A stretch of 64,000 bases of DNA, from contig NZ_JANFXK010000001.1 of NCBI RefSeq assembly GCF_024459955.1, positions 372,001 to 436,000 of the forward strand, read 5' to 3'. Position 1 is the stretch's first letter. Each line of letters begins with the position of its first letter. Positions 8,589 through 16,481 of the stretch are shown here, piece after piece. This stretch comes from Anaerovorax odorimutans (lineage in GTDB: Bacteria; Bacillota; Clostridia; Peptostreptococcales; Anaerovoracaceae). The position numbers and the translations under genes are program-made. The notes under the pieces are model-generated. The model saw only the letters and a program-made list of their open reading frames with translations, was not told the DNA's origin and did no database searches.

Positions 8589-8753
8589 TTATTTTTGTGT
8601 TTTAAACGCAGCTATAATGGGTGCTAAATTTAATTTTCCATAATCCAGGCTATTTTTAATACCATTATGGAATTTATTAACGATATAATTCATATCCGCT
8701 AATCTTGTGCCATCAAAAACGTATTCTTTTTCATTTAAATCACAATCCACCAT
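8589..8753 (-). CDS. Small hypothetical protein coupled to an HTH remnant
   Basis: A 54-residue reading frame I do not recognise, opening with MVDCDLNEKEYVFDGTRLAD. Its ATG lies inside the end of the damaged helix-turn-helix frame (overlap 8740-8753), the arrangement of translationally coupled antitoxin/toxin-like pairs. AAAGGTTTG precedes the start. It may be intact, or the front part of a longer lost protein, because the region just downstream also looks decayed. The AT-rich composition differs from the flanking core genes. Confidence 0.45.
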   Translation of the reverse strand: MVDCDLNEKEYVFDGTRLADMNYIVNKFHNGIKNSLDYGKLNLAPIIAAFKTQK

Positions 8754-8891
8754 CTTCAAACCTTTCTAAACTACTTAATGCGCTATAAAACTTTTGAAAT
8801 GCAGGATATAAAAGTCCCGGCATAAAAGTCCCGCCTCAATCCTTTGTATCGTTTGGCTGCTATTCATATGGATTTCTCTACAGATTTCAAA
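8740..8891 (-). pseudogene. XRE-type helix-turn-helix remnant broken by a 14-bp tandem duplication
   Basis: On the minus strand two frames together read like the recognition half of an XRE helix-turn-helix. One runs through SSQTIQRIEAGLL. A second frame continues LLYPAFQKFYSALSSLERF to a stop overlapping the next ATG. The frame switch falls on a tandem repeat, ATAAAAGTCCCG at 8808-8819 and 8822-8833 (period 14). Removing one 14-bp unit joins both parts into one continuous frame. The N-terminal half is missing or unreadable, since a stop lies at 8892-8894. I therefore call it a pseudogene; a recent slippage duplication is the likely cause. Confidence 0.55.
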
Positions 8892-8954
8892 TTAGTGATT
8901 ATAAAAATTATATCTTTGCTTGCCCTGATTAATCCACGAAAAACCGCTTATATG

Positions 8955-9212
8955 TTACTGGTTAAAATGTCTAAACCATTCATATATAATATCTTTCTTA
9001 TTCAAACTGATATACATTTGAATTTTCTTTAAATCTTTAGCTGGTATATTTGCATTATTATGTTCCAGTACAATTTCATCATCGCGTATCCAAAACTTTG
9101 TGCTATTCTTGGATGGCTTCCCTTTGCATACATGAATATGCGGCGGTTCTTCATTTTCGTTGGACCAAAAGAAAAAGCAATATCCCAGAAAGTCAAGTAA
9201 TGCTTTAGGCAA
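8955..9212 (-). CDS. DUF4160 domain protein
   Basis: An 85-residue protein with the DUF4160 hallmark EEPPHIHV (residues 21-28) after an aromatic CFFFWSNE stretch. DUF4160 genes usually sit beside a DUF2442 gene and are suspected toxin-antitoxin-like pairs, but this is not proven. Here the partner is a different 90-residue protein. Translation probably starts at TTG (9210-9212) after AAGGAG, inside the end of the upstream gene (8-bp overlap). A truncated second copy of this gene lies at 9563-9631. Confidence 0.7.
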   Translation of the reverse strand: MPKALLDFLGYCFFFWSNENEEPPHIHVCKGKPSKNSTKFWIRDDEIVLEHNNANIPAKDLKKIQMYISLNKKDIIYEWFRHFNQ

Positions 9213-9477
9213 TTGAACTCAACTCCTTTTCCCTCGCAATTTCCCAAATCAAGATGGAATTGTTGCGTAAATACCTTTCCTGTTCTAATATTTCATCTTC
9301 CGAAAACCCAAAACCCTTAATGTTTGATATGCAAGGCAGTTTCCATTCGGCATAATCAAAGCCATTATTATTGGCCCGTTCAAACCTGGCTATAATAGTC
9401 TCGAATCCCTGTTCATTTCGCTTTATATTAGAAAAAGTAAGCACTACTTCATCAATCGTACTATAATAATTTATCAT
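9205..9477 (-). CDS. Hypothetical protein, partner of the DUF4160 gene
   Basis: The 90-residue product is not recognised. It is soluble and acidic, with a mix of beta-like (TIDEVVLTFSNIKR) and helical (DEILEQERYLRNN) stretches and no metal or catalytic motif I can name. GGAGG precedes the ATG at 9475-9477, and a TATAAT-like -10 lies near 9520. It overlaps the DUF4160 gene by 8 bp, so the two are translated together. It may be the regulatory or antitoxin half of the pair (inference). Confidence 0.6.
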   Translation of the reverse strand: MINYYSTIDEVVLTFSNIKRNEQGFETIIARFERANNNGFDYAEWKLPCISNIKGFGFSEDEILEQERYLRNNSILIWEIAREKELSSIA

Positions 9478-9562
9478 AATGATGCCTCCAAATCTCCAAA
9501 ATCAACCATACTTTAATTGTATATATTATAGCACAAATTTATTTCAGTGACTCATTCTATTT

Positions 9563-9631
9563 TCAATATGTGCACACATGAATATGCGGCGGTTCTCTAT
9601 TTTCGTTGGACCAAAAGAAAAAGCAATTTCC
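9563..9631 (-). pseudogene. Truncated second copy of the DUF4160 gene
   Basis: Bases 9577-9633 match the DUF4160 gene at 9131-9187 with about 3 differences in 57. In frame this encodes NCFFFWSNENREPPHIHV and then hits a stop. Both the start and the last two thirds of the gene are missing. It points to duplication or recombination at this spot. Confidence 0.65.
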
Positions 9632-9661
9632 CAAAGGCGAAAGACTTCCGGTCGGATTTTT

Positions 9662-11047
9662 TCATCCTGCATATGGTCCCTCCTTCGACTCATTCTCAGC
9701 TTTTGTCGGAATACCCAGCCGCTTGTCCATTTGTGCCGCAAAGACGCATGTGACTGCAGAAGAGCAGAGGTCCGCCAGCGGCTGGGCCAAAATCAGTCCG
9801 GTAATTCCCATAAAAGCAGGCAGCGCAGTAATCAGCGGGATGAAAAAGATGCCTTGTCTTCCAAGGCTTAAAATACTTCCCGGCAAGCTCTTGCCTGCGG
9901 AAAGGTACAGGGAAGCGTATACCATCTGAAACCCAAAAGCAGTAAAAAGAGCCGCACTGATTTGGAGCGCCCGTGCGCCCAGGCTGATCATATCCGGATT
10001 GCTGCCAAAAAGCTTGATGATCGGCGTCGCAAAAAAAATGCAGACAGCCGCCATAAACACACAAAAACAGGTTGAGCCCAGCAGGCAAAGACGCGTCGCC
10101 CTCTTTAGCCTTTTGTACTGCCTGGCGCCATAGTTGAATCCCGCAAAAGGCTGAAAACCTTTCATAAACCCGAACACGATATAGATACCAATCGTCATCA
10201 CCCGCGTAACCGCTCCCATGGCCGCCACTGCATAGTCTCCGTAGCTTTTGGCGGCGATATTGGTCAGCCCCAGAGCTGCGCTGGTAAAAAGCTGAAAAGC
10301 CAAAACCGGTATGCCTATTTTAAGAATTTCCCCGTAAATCTCCCCGTCGGTCGATACATATCTGAATGAAAATCGCAGCACACCTTTTCCCTTCAAAAGA
10401 TAACCAATATATAACGCCGCATTCATACACAGGGAAAGAACTGTCGCTATTGCGGCACCTTCAATACCTAAATCCAGCCCATAGATTAGAATCGGGTCCA
10501 GAATGATATTGGACAGGCTGCCGCTGATCATAACAGTCATTGTAAACTTAGCGGCGCCCTGGGCGGTCAGCAGATTGTTCATCGTTACGTTAAAGACGTT
10601 AAGAATCGACCCGGCCACATAGATTCTGGCATACACTCTCGCATAGGGCAGTATAGTAGCCGTCGCCCCCAGAGCAGCCAGTACAGGTTTTAAAAACAGC
10701 AGGATACAGGAAATAGCTATTCCCCCTACAAGCAAACCAGAAAACAGCGCAGCAGAAGCGGTCCGACTGGCCCGTTCGTAATCCTGGCTGCCGAGAAGCC
10801 GCGAGATATAGGAAGATGCTCCGGCACCAAACATCATTCCCAGCCCAATGATGATTTGCACAATAGGAAAAACAACGGAAACCGCTCCCATCTGTGCCGT
10901 GCCCAGACCGCCGACAAAATAAGCATCGACGGCATTGTACAGCGCCGATACCAACATACCTGTCATTGTCGGTATGCCCAGTTTTAGCAAAGCCCGGGGT
11001 ACGGGTTCCGCTTTAAGAATGTAAAGCCTTGTTTCATTTTCTGCCAT
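9662..11047 (-). CDS. MATE family efflux transporter
   Basis: A 461-residue membrane protein with about 12 hydrophobic segments arranged as two similar halves, as in multi-antimicrobial extrusion (MATE) transporters that export cationic drugs or metabolites using Na+ or H+ gradients. The N-terminal PRALLKLGIPTMTGMLVSAL and the ...VDAYFVGGLG stretch are typical. AGGAGG precedes the ATG. The TetR regulator gene lies directly upstream in the same direction, with an operator-like motif between them, so TetR-controlled expression is likely. The substrate is not predictable. Confidence 0.9.
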   Translation of the reverse strand: MAENETRLYILKAEPVPRALLKLGIPTMTGMLVSALYNAVDAYFVGGLGTAQMGAVSVVFPIVQIIIGLGMMFGAGASSYISRLLGSQDYERASRTASAALFSGLLVGGIAISCILLFLKPVLAALGATATILPYARVYARIYVAGSILNVFNVTMNNLLTAQGAAKFTMTVMISGSLSNIILDPILIYGLDLGIEGAAIATVLSLCMNAALYIGYLLKGKGVLRFSFRYVSTDGEIYGEILKIGIPVLAFQLFTSAALGLTNIAAKSYGDYAVAAMGAVTRVMTIGIYIVFGFMKGFQPFAGFNYGARQYKRLKRATRLCLLGSTCFCVFMAAVCIFFATPIIKLFGSNPDMISLGARALQISAALFTAFGFQMVYASLYLSAGKSLPGSILSLGRQGIFFIPLITALPAFMGITGLILAQPLADLCSSAVTCVFAAQMDKRLGIPTKAENESKEGPYAG

Positions 11048-11123
11048 AATGATACCTCCTGAATTTCCGGTGTCCTTTTACCGCCTCGGCGCTCAGAGTC
11101 ACCGTTCCCAATAATAAACAATC

Positions 11124-11140
11124 GTTCAATATTGTTCAAT
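11124..11140. promoter_or_regulatory. Operator-like motif overlapping the MATE promoter
   Basis: GTTCAATATTGTTCAAT shares the TTCAATATTG core with a motif ahead of the TetR gene. On the minus strand it lies between TTGAAC and TATTAT (17-nt spacing), i.e. inside the likely MATE promoter, as expected for a repressor site. Confidence 0.5.
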
Positions 11141-11156
11141 AAAAAAAGGAACCGAC

Positions 11157-11720
11157 TTAAAAGCCAATTCCTTGTAAATATGCAGTTGCCAGTTTATTCA
11201 ACAGCTTCATCGCCCATTCCTCTCCTTTATAATGATACATAATCTGCAGCAGGCCATCGACAAAATTGCTGGCGATAATATGTATGTACACGGGATCATA
11301 ATCTTCGATCTGCTCTCTATGCAAATTGAGATGCTCCTCAATCTGGCCGATCAGTTTTTCCTTCTCGTTTCCATACCTGGTATTTTCGCTTTTGTCCATC
11401 ATGATGAGAAAAGCCTGCCTGTGACGCAGCAGATTTATGAGGCAGTCCCGCTCCTCCCGGCTGAGCCAGTCGGACCCCTCACCTTCATGACGCTGATCCC
11501 CTGCGGTGAATACACGCTTCCAGTCATAACTGACGGGTCTAAGCACTGCTTCAAAGAGAGCATCCTTGCTTTTGTAATAGGAATAGATCAAACCGGCCGG
11601 GATCTTTGCCTTGGCGGCGATGCTCCGCATTGTAGCTCCTGAAAAGCCTTTTTCATAAAAATCTCTCTGAGCCGCATCCAAAATATTCGTGCGTATTTCA
11701 TCCTTCAAAACCTGGGGCAT
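11157..11720 (-). CDS. TetR/AcrR family transcriptional regulator
   Basis: A 187-residue regulator with the TetR N-terminal helix-turn-helix: ILDAAQRDFYEKGFSGATMRSIAAKAKIPAGLIYSYY-type sequence across residues 13-50. The C-terminal ligand-binding half is diverse, as usual. Being upstream of the MATE gene and flanked by two similar palindromic motifs, it probably represses itself and the transporter until an inducer binds (inference). Confidence 0.88.
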   Translation of the reverse strand: MPQVLKDEIRTNILDAAQRDFYEKGFSGATMRSIAAKAKIPAGLIYSYYKSKDALFEAVLRPVSYDWKRVFTAGDQRHEGEGSDWLSREERDCLINLLRHRQAFLIMMDKSENTRYGNEKEKLIGQIEEHLNLHREQIEDYDPVYIHIIASNFVDGLLQIMYHYKGEEWAMKLLNKLATAYLQGIGF

Positions 11721-11731
11721 AGTTTTCGCCT

Positions 11732-11782
11732 TTCAATATTGAACTTATGTTTAATATTATACGTTTCCTTGTATTTTGTCAA
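11732..11782 (-). promoter_or_regulatory. TetR gene promoter and operator-like palindrome
   Basis: Minus strand TTGACA (11777-11782) and TATAAT (11756-11761) are spaced by 15 nt, slightly short. The palindrome TTCAATATTGAA lies at 11732-11743 downstream of the -10. The same core occurs ahead of the MATE gene, which supports autoregulation. Confidence 0.5.
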
Positions 11783-11788
11783 GCCTGA

Positions 11789-12664
11789 TCACATATCCCA
11801 TTCAAAGCCAGCGTTCTGACTGTAAAGCTCCAAAAGCGTTTTCCCATTTTTCCGCACTTCATAAAAGACCGTGCAGGTAAGACTTTCATGAATAATGCGG
11901 TCCATACTGCCCTGGCGGGGAGCCTTCAAAGGCTTCGAATCTTCTTCAATCAGACGCACCGTCATCTGGATATTCCCCTGGGATAGCCGGATCTCCTCTT
12001 TCGTTACTTTATGCAGCTTGACTCCCAGATAAGTCGCCAGGCGGTGCTCCTTTCCATTGAGATAAATAAAACCCACACATCCTATAAAACGGCGGCCGGC
12101 AAAGGGAATCTCCGCAACGGAAAGCATGATGCTCCCGCCTGTGAAGTAGCATTGCGTCCAGCAGTAACCCCTGGGAAAAGACTTCCCACGATCACCCTCT
12201 ATATATCCCAGGCCCTGCTGAAACCGGTATTTCTTTCCGTCAATCAAAAGCTGTCCCTCAACACGGTGGTGAAGGCTGATTACTTTATGGCGGCATTCCA
12301 TGAACGGCACTAAAGCGAACGGACCCATAATATCGTACTTGGGCTTCTTGATTTCTTCAAAATTCAGGATTCCCGTTACTTTATGCTCCCCCGATTTTAT
12401 TTCCAGCCGGCAACCCGCCCGGGAGAATCGGCACATTCCCAATTCCACCAGAAATCTGCTCTGGGCGGCATGGAATTCCTGTGCGGAGTATTCCACATCG
12501 AAAACCGTCTGCTGCGTTATGACTTGCAAAGAGGCCCACTTTCTCCCATCTGCGTTAATGTGAAAGGCCGGAATAAACGCTGCGGTTCCATCCTCACCTG
12601 TCTGTTTAAAGTACCAGCCTTCAAAGTAGGCGCTGTGTTTTCCATTCCCGTGAAAGTGACTCAT
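11789..12664 (-). CDS. Tocopherol-cyclase-like protein
   Basis: A 291-residue protein whose opening AYFEGWYFKQ (about 12-21) and later GYCWTQCYF and GDRGKSFP segments match the tocopherol cyclase-like family (lipocalin-type beta-barrel). In plants these enzymes close the chromanol ring of vitamin E; bacterial relatives outside cyanobacteria have unknown function. The start at 12664 overlaps the stop of the Rieske oxidoreductase gene by four bases. A longer frame from 12760 would run inside that gene and has no family similarity. Coupling to an oxidoreductase suggests both act on the same hydrophobic or quinone-like molecule (inference). Confidence 0.7.
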   Translation of the reverse strand: MSHFHGNGKHSAYFEGWYFKQTGEDGTAAFIPAFHINADGRKWASLQVITQQTVFDVEYSAQEFHAAQSRFLVELGMCRFSRAGCRLEIKSGEHKVTGILNFEEIKKPKYDIMGPFALVPFMECRHKVISLHHRVEGQLLIDGKKYRFQQGLGYIEGDRGKSFPRGYCWTQCYFTGGSIMLSVAEIPFAGRRFIGCVGFIYLNGKEHRLATYLGVKLHKVTKEEIRLSQGNIQMTVRLIEEDSKPLKAPRQGSMDRIIHESLTCTVFYEVRKNGKTLLELYSQNAGFEWDM

Positions 12665-14016
12665 TTCTTCACACCCTTCCTCAGAAGGTCGGTCTGCGAC
12701 GGGCCGGCAAGCAATGCTCCGTCCTCGTCGAATCGTGAACCGTGGCATTGACACTCCCATTTTTTCTCATAAGGATTCCAATTCAGCCGGCATCCCAGAT
12801 GTGGGCATTTAGGGGCAGCTCCCGCCCAGGCCAGAAAAAGATTCTTTCCGCTGATGGCCCCATCTTTAAGCATAGCGGCGGTTCCCCTGGACCACTTGAA
12901 TCTCCGCGGGCTGAAAATACTCTTTTTGCCGGCGCTTCTGTCGAGAATTTTTTCCGTTAAAAGCCTGGCGCTGACCATTGAATGCGTCATACCCCATTTG
13001 TTGAAACCAGTCGCCACATACCAGTCAGGTGTTTTGTGCGAAAACTTTCCGATATAAGGGATATGATCCGCAGTCATACAGTCCTGTGCCGACCAGCAGT
13101 CAGATATCCGGCTTTCGGGCCAGAGGATTTTGGCCTGCTTTGACAACTGCCTGTAAGGATCTTCCCCCGGGATCATCCCGGTCCTGTGGTTGCATCCGCC
13201 CATCACCAGTTTTTCCCGGGCACAGCGAAACGACCAGCCAAAATCCGCATCAATACCGTAATACATACCCTTCAGGGGCTGAGCGTTTTCCAGAGCCGCC
13301 GCATAGCTTCGCTCCTGATGCATACGCATAAAATAGTATCCGGGACGGTTAATAAAGGGATAATGCGTCGCAAAAACAATCGTCCCCGCGAGGACCCCTC
13401 CCCGGGGAGTAAAAATTCGCTTGCCCTCTACCTTCAGTACCGGCGTTTTTTCGTAAATCTCCAGTTTCTCCCCCAGCGCCGTAAGGAATTTGAGCGGATG
13501 GAACTGCGCCTGATTTTCGAATTCCAATGCACCGCCGATCTCGAAAGGAAGTTCTGTTTCATTGTGAAATCTGCAGGGAACTCCCAGAGAGCGGGCGGCC
13601 GCTTCTTCCTGTTTCAAAACCTGCCGCTGTTTTTTCGTGTATAAATATGCCGGCAGCCTCTGAAAATCACAATCGATTCTTTCTTTGCTGATAATCTGCG
13701 CGTAGTCCTCAATCGCTTTCTGATTGCGGAGTGCGTATTCCCCGGCCCCATCTTCGCCAAACCACGCAATCAGCCTGTGGTAAACAGCACCGTGCTGACT
13801 GGTGATCTTAGCAGTGGTGTTGGCGGTTTGCCCACTTCCAACGCGGTCCGCTTCCAAAACTGCCACGTCCACACCCCGGCTTTGGAGAAAGTACGCGGTC
13901 AGGATTCCCGCCAGTCCTCCGCCGACCACGACAGCCTCTCGTTTTATGGTACTGGAAAGCTGAGGATAATTTTTCTGTTCAATTGTTTTCTGCCAAATGG
14001 ATTTTCCGTTTTTCAT
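12661..14016 (-). CDS. FAD-dependent oxidoreductase with C-terminal Rieske domain
   Basis: A 451-residue two-domain enzyme. The N-terminal DAO-type domain has a dinucleotide-binding VVVGGGLAGILTAYFLQ motif near residues 28-44 and an ALEADRVGSGQTANTTAK-like segment for FAD. The C-terminus is a Rieske [2Fe-2S] domain with C-P-H and C-Q-C-H ligand motifs around residues 405-430 (His/Cys pairs plus the stabilising disulfide cysteines). Bacillus YhfW is a known relative of the same layout with unknown substrate. The protein is full length and expected to be cytoplasmic. It is translationally coupled to the tocopherol-cyclase-like gene. Confidence 0.85.
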   Translation of the reverse strand: MKNGKSIWQKTIEQKNYPQLSSTIKREAVVVGGGLAGILTAYFLQSRGVDVAVLEADRVGSGQTANTTAKITSQHGAVYHRLIAWFGEDGAGEYALRNQKAIEDYAQIISKERIDCDFQRLPAYLYTKKQRQVLKQEEAAARSLGVPCRFHNETELPFEIGGALEFENQAQFHPLKFLTALGEKLEIYEKTPVLKVEGKRIFTPRGGVLAGTIVFATHYPFINRPGYYFMRMHQERSYAAALENAQPLKGMYYGIDADFGWSFRCAREKLVMGGCNHRTGMIPGEDPYRQLSKQAKILWPESRISDCWSAQDCMTADHIPYIGKFSHKTPDWYVATGFNKWGMTHSMVSARLLTEKILDRSAGKKSIFSPRRFKWSRGTAAMLKDGAISGKNLFLAWAGAAPKCPHLGCRLNWNPYEKKWECQCHGSRFDEDGALLAGPSQTDLLRKGVKK

Positions 14017-14424
14017 AATTCTACCTCAGGCTTAGTATGAACCGATTTTGTCGGAAAAATCCTCCGTAAATTTCACGCATATTCAACCTTGCGGCGAAGC
14101 CGACTCAATTGGTGAATATCGTATAATAAAAAGTTATCCATATTTGCTTCTTTTAAGAATAATATGGATAACTTTGCAACGGTCTGAGGGCTTCATTTTT
14201 TAAAATCGGGCTGTTTAACAGGAAATGGTCTAAAACAGACCTCTCCTGGCCACAACTTTTATCCATACAGACGTTTTTTCTGCTTAAAATGGATAAAAAA
14301 TCCTGAATGTGGCAAACTTCCCCAGATCTGTACTTCTTGACCCATATCCGAACAAATGGCAGCGTTCAGGTTTTATCAACTAATGCGACATCCCTTTCAT
14401 AGAAAGAAGGAACGCTGCAGCGAT
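14017..14424. repeat. Non-coding region with two nested inverted repeats sharing TTATCCAT
   Basis: No gene is seen in these 400 bp. A perfect 15-bp inverted repeat, AAAGTTATCCATATT (14130-14144) and its complement (14161-14175), has a 16-nt loop. About 75 bp on, a composite pair has GCCACA / TGTGGC (14249-14254, 14308-14313) outside and TTTTATCCAT / ATGGATAAAA (14257-14266, 14289-14298) inside. All four arms contain TTATCCAT or its complement. A weaker ATATTCA / TGAATAT pair lies at about 14079-14120. Possible readings are a regulatory array, an RNA element or remains of a small non-autonomous transposon. Confidence 0.6.
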
Positions 14425-14445
14425 TTATTGCTGCAGCAGTGTTCC
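14399..14445 (-). terminator. Terminator overlapping the end of traX
   Basis: GGAAC...CTGCAG arms (with small imperfections) around the stop codon of the TraX gene form a hairpin followed on the minus strand by TTCTTTCT. Confidence 0.45.
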
Positions 14446-15168
14446 CACGATTGTAAATACCCAAATATGCAGCGGATAATATACGTAGAACATCCACTTG
14501 GCAAATCCGTTTTTCGGCCCCCGCCTTCCGTTGTACAGCAGAATAAACGGAATAACGGTCACCATTGCCCAATCGCAGTTTACGGCGAAGAACACATCCC
14601 ATTGAATGTCTCCCGATGAACTATAGGTAATGCTGGTCACGGCAAGTATGGCTGAAATGACAATGATGACCAGGCTGAGCCACCATTTTTTCCCGTATAG
14701 AAAATAGCTGGCAACGATAACCGGAATTATGCAGAACCCACCTTCCGTATAGATCATCGCAATCACTGCGACAACCGCAGCAGCGGTAAAGGCTATGAGT
14801 TTACTCTGTATCGTTTCGGCATTCTTCCGCGACCATTGAAAAATCCAGATAGCGCCAAATCCAGCAGCAAGGGTCAGGAACATGCTGTGGCCGATGGGAG
14901 CATCATTTCCCGTCAAATATGCCACCAGCTTATTTCCTGCCCACATGATAATTCCGGCAGCAGCCAACCTTATAAAATACTTGGCCCGATCAGAGGTATG
15001 GAAAAATCCCTGCACCAGAAGATAGGCAAACAGAGCGCCCACGAATCGCGAAAAGATGTGGTAATAGGGAAACGGCTCCTGGTTCAAAAGGATCACCGTA
15101 TTATCCAGGGTCATAAAAAGCAGGGCGATAAATTTTAGCTGAAATGAGCTTAATCCTATTTTTTGCAT
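14425..15168 (-). CDS. TraX family membrane protein
   Basis: A 247-residue integral membrane protein with about eight hydrophobic segments. The C-terminal FYVYYPLHIWVF motif (about 226-237) and the N-terminal LKFIALLFMTLDN are typical of the TraX family, relatives of the F-plasmid pilin N-acetylase TraX. Most chromosomal members in Firmicutes stand alone and have unknown acceptors; acyl transfer to a surface component is a reasonable inference. It is divergent from the lipoprotein gene at 15392. Confidence 0.85.
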   Translation of the reverse strand: MQKIGLSSFQLKFIALLFMTLDNTVILLNQEPFPYYHIFSRFVGALFAYLLVQGFFHTSDRAKYFIRLAAAGIIMWAGNKLVAYLTGNDAPIGHSMFLTLAAGFGAIWIFQWSRKNAETIQSKLIAFTAAAVVAVIAMIYTEGGFCIIPVIVASYFLYGKKWWLSLVIIVISAILAVTSITYSSSGDIQWDVFFAVNCDWAMVTVIPFILLYNGRRGPKNGFAKWMFYVYYPLHIWVFTIVGTLLQQ

Positions 15169-15279
15169 ATTTGACGTTCCTTTCCGGTCTTTTAAATCTG
15201 TTTTCTATATTGATTATATCCTACCATATATTTCTTAACAATTATCTGTTCTAAATATTAATTTTTTGTGAGGATAATA

Positions 15280-15288
15280 TGATATAAT
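15280..15288 (+). promoter_or_regulatory. Extended -10 promoter for the lipoprotein gene
   Basis: TGATATAAT (TATAAT at 15283-15288 with an upstream TG) is an extended -10 element without a good -35, about 100 bp before the start codon. Confidence 0.4.
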
Positions 15289-15391
15289 TAGATAGAATAT
15301 TCCGTTATTAAGCACAACTCCATCTTTATCGGAAACGAACTGCGATGTGTGGCTTATTCGACTCAGTTTACAAGTTTTAGGAGGATTAATC

Positions 15392-16357
15392 ATGAAATTG
15401 CGCCCCCAATACCGCGACACCGTTAACTGCCATAGTCTGCCGAAAGTTATTGTTCTTGTCACCATATTTTTATTAGCAGCCGCTCTCCTTTCATCCTGCA
15501 ATGAAAACGAAAAAGAGAAAAGCCAAAAAGATCCGAAACCCAAAGAAAAAATTTATAAGATAGGCGAAGTGGTTTCCTTGAACGATTGGGAATTTACCAT
15601 CGAAAGTGCCGCTGTGGTTCCTTCCGCTGAAGACCAATTTATGACATATACCCCTGACGAGGATACGGATCAGTTTCTGGCCGCTTTCATAACGATAAAA
15701 AATAATTTTAGCGAGAAAAGAATTTTTGTGCCGCCGATTGTGCAAGAAAATCAGGATACTTTTGTGACTTTGATCTGCAAACAAAAGTATAAATACAGCC
15801 CCACGCTGTTGCTGGGATATCAGGAAGATTTAAATAATGCAACGCTTGAACCTTTATCAACTAAAACGGGAGCTTTACATTTTAGCTATCCCAAGGAACT
15901 GGGCGATGATACCAGCGATATGTCTATCGAGTTTAAATCCGGAGGAAAATCTGCAATCGTTAATTTACAGCAAAGCGCAGATGTTGCTAAAGCAGCGAAA
16001 AAGGAGAGTTCGCAGCCAACGACTGAAACGCCATCACAAAGTTCATCCGAAACAGACAGCAATGGCCACGGATACTGTGAACCCACTTCCGAGGGAAATA
16101 AAATTGTGGGAATGTGGGCCGGTGACTGGATGAGCAATAGCCGTATTGAGTTTGATTTTCTAAAAAACGGAGAATTTTATTGCAGTATATATTATGAGGA
16201 TAACGACTCTAAGTCGATCGAAGGGCAATATTGGCTAAGAGGTGATCAGCTCGAACTGGATACCGGTGAAATTTATACCATAAAATCCGTAGGAAATGGC
16301 GTGTTGAAATTAAAAACATATGATGGTACCTTTTCCCTTGACAGGATGGCCGTATAA
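15392..16357 (+). CDS. Lipoprotein with DUF4352/DUF5067-like domain
   Basis: A 321-residue secreted lipoprotein. The signal peptide has a hydrophobic core at about 19-32 and a lipobox LLSSC with the modified Cys at residue 36. The middle (about 50-195) looks like the immunoglobulin-like DUF4352/DUF5067 type, with GEVVSLNDWEFTIES and later ...FITIKNNFSEKRI strands. A Ser/Thr/Glu-rich linker follows, then a second small beta domain (about 230-318) with W-rich strands resembling lipocalin-like modules. AGGAGG precedes ATG 15392; a frame from 15347 has no such signal. The ligand is unknown. Confidence 0.7.
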   Translation: MKLRPQYRDTVNCHSLPKVIVLVTIFLLAAALLSSCNENEKEKSQKDPKPKEKIYKIGEVVSLNDWEFTIESAAVVPSAEDQFMTYTPDEDTDQFLAAFITIKNNFSEKRIFVPPIVQENQDTFVTLICKQKYKYSPTLLLGYQEDLNNATLEPLSTKTGALHFSYPKELGDDTSDMSIEFKSGGKSAIVNLQQSADVAKAAKKESSQPTTETPSQSSSETDSNGHGYCEPTSEGNKIVGMWAGDWMSNSRIEFDFLKNGEFYCSIYYEDNDSKSIEGQYWLRGDQLELDTGEIYTIKSVGNGVLKLKTYDGTFSLDRMAV

Positions 16358-16421
16358 AAAACCATAAGTTGCGCAACACTTAATAGCCCAAATAGCCATT
16401 TCGGGCAGCAGCATTCAAAAA

Positions 16422-16476
16422 CAGCAAAAAACAAAAACCCGCCAAGCGCTTGAATTACTGCGCTTTAGCGGGTTTT
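16422..16476 (-). terminator. Terminator of the tRNA-Gly gene
   Basis: AACCCGC...AAGCGC and GCGCTT...GCGGGTT arms form a strong stem. On the minus strand it ends in TTTTTGTTTTTT. It may also stop plus-strand transcription from the lipoprotein gene. Confidence 0.8.
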
Positions 16477-16481
16477 CAACA

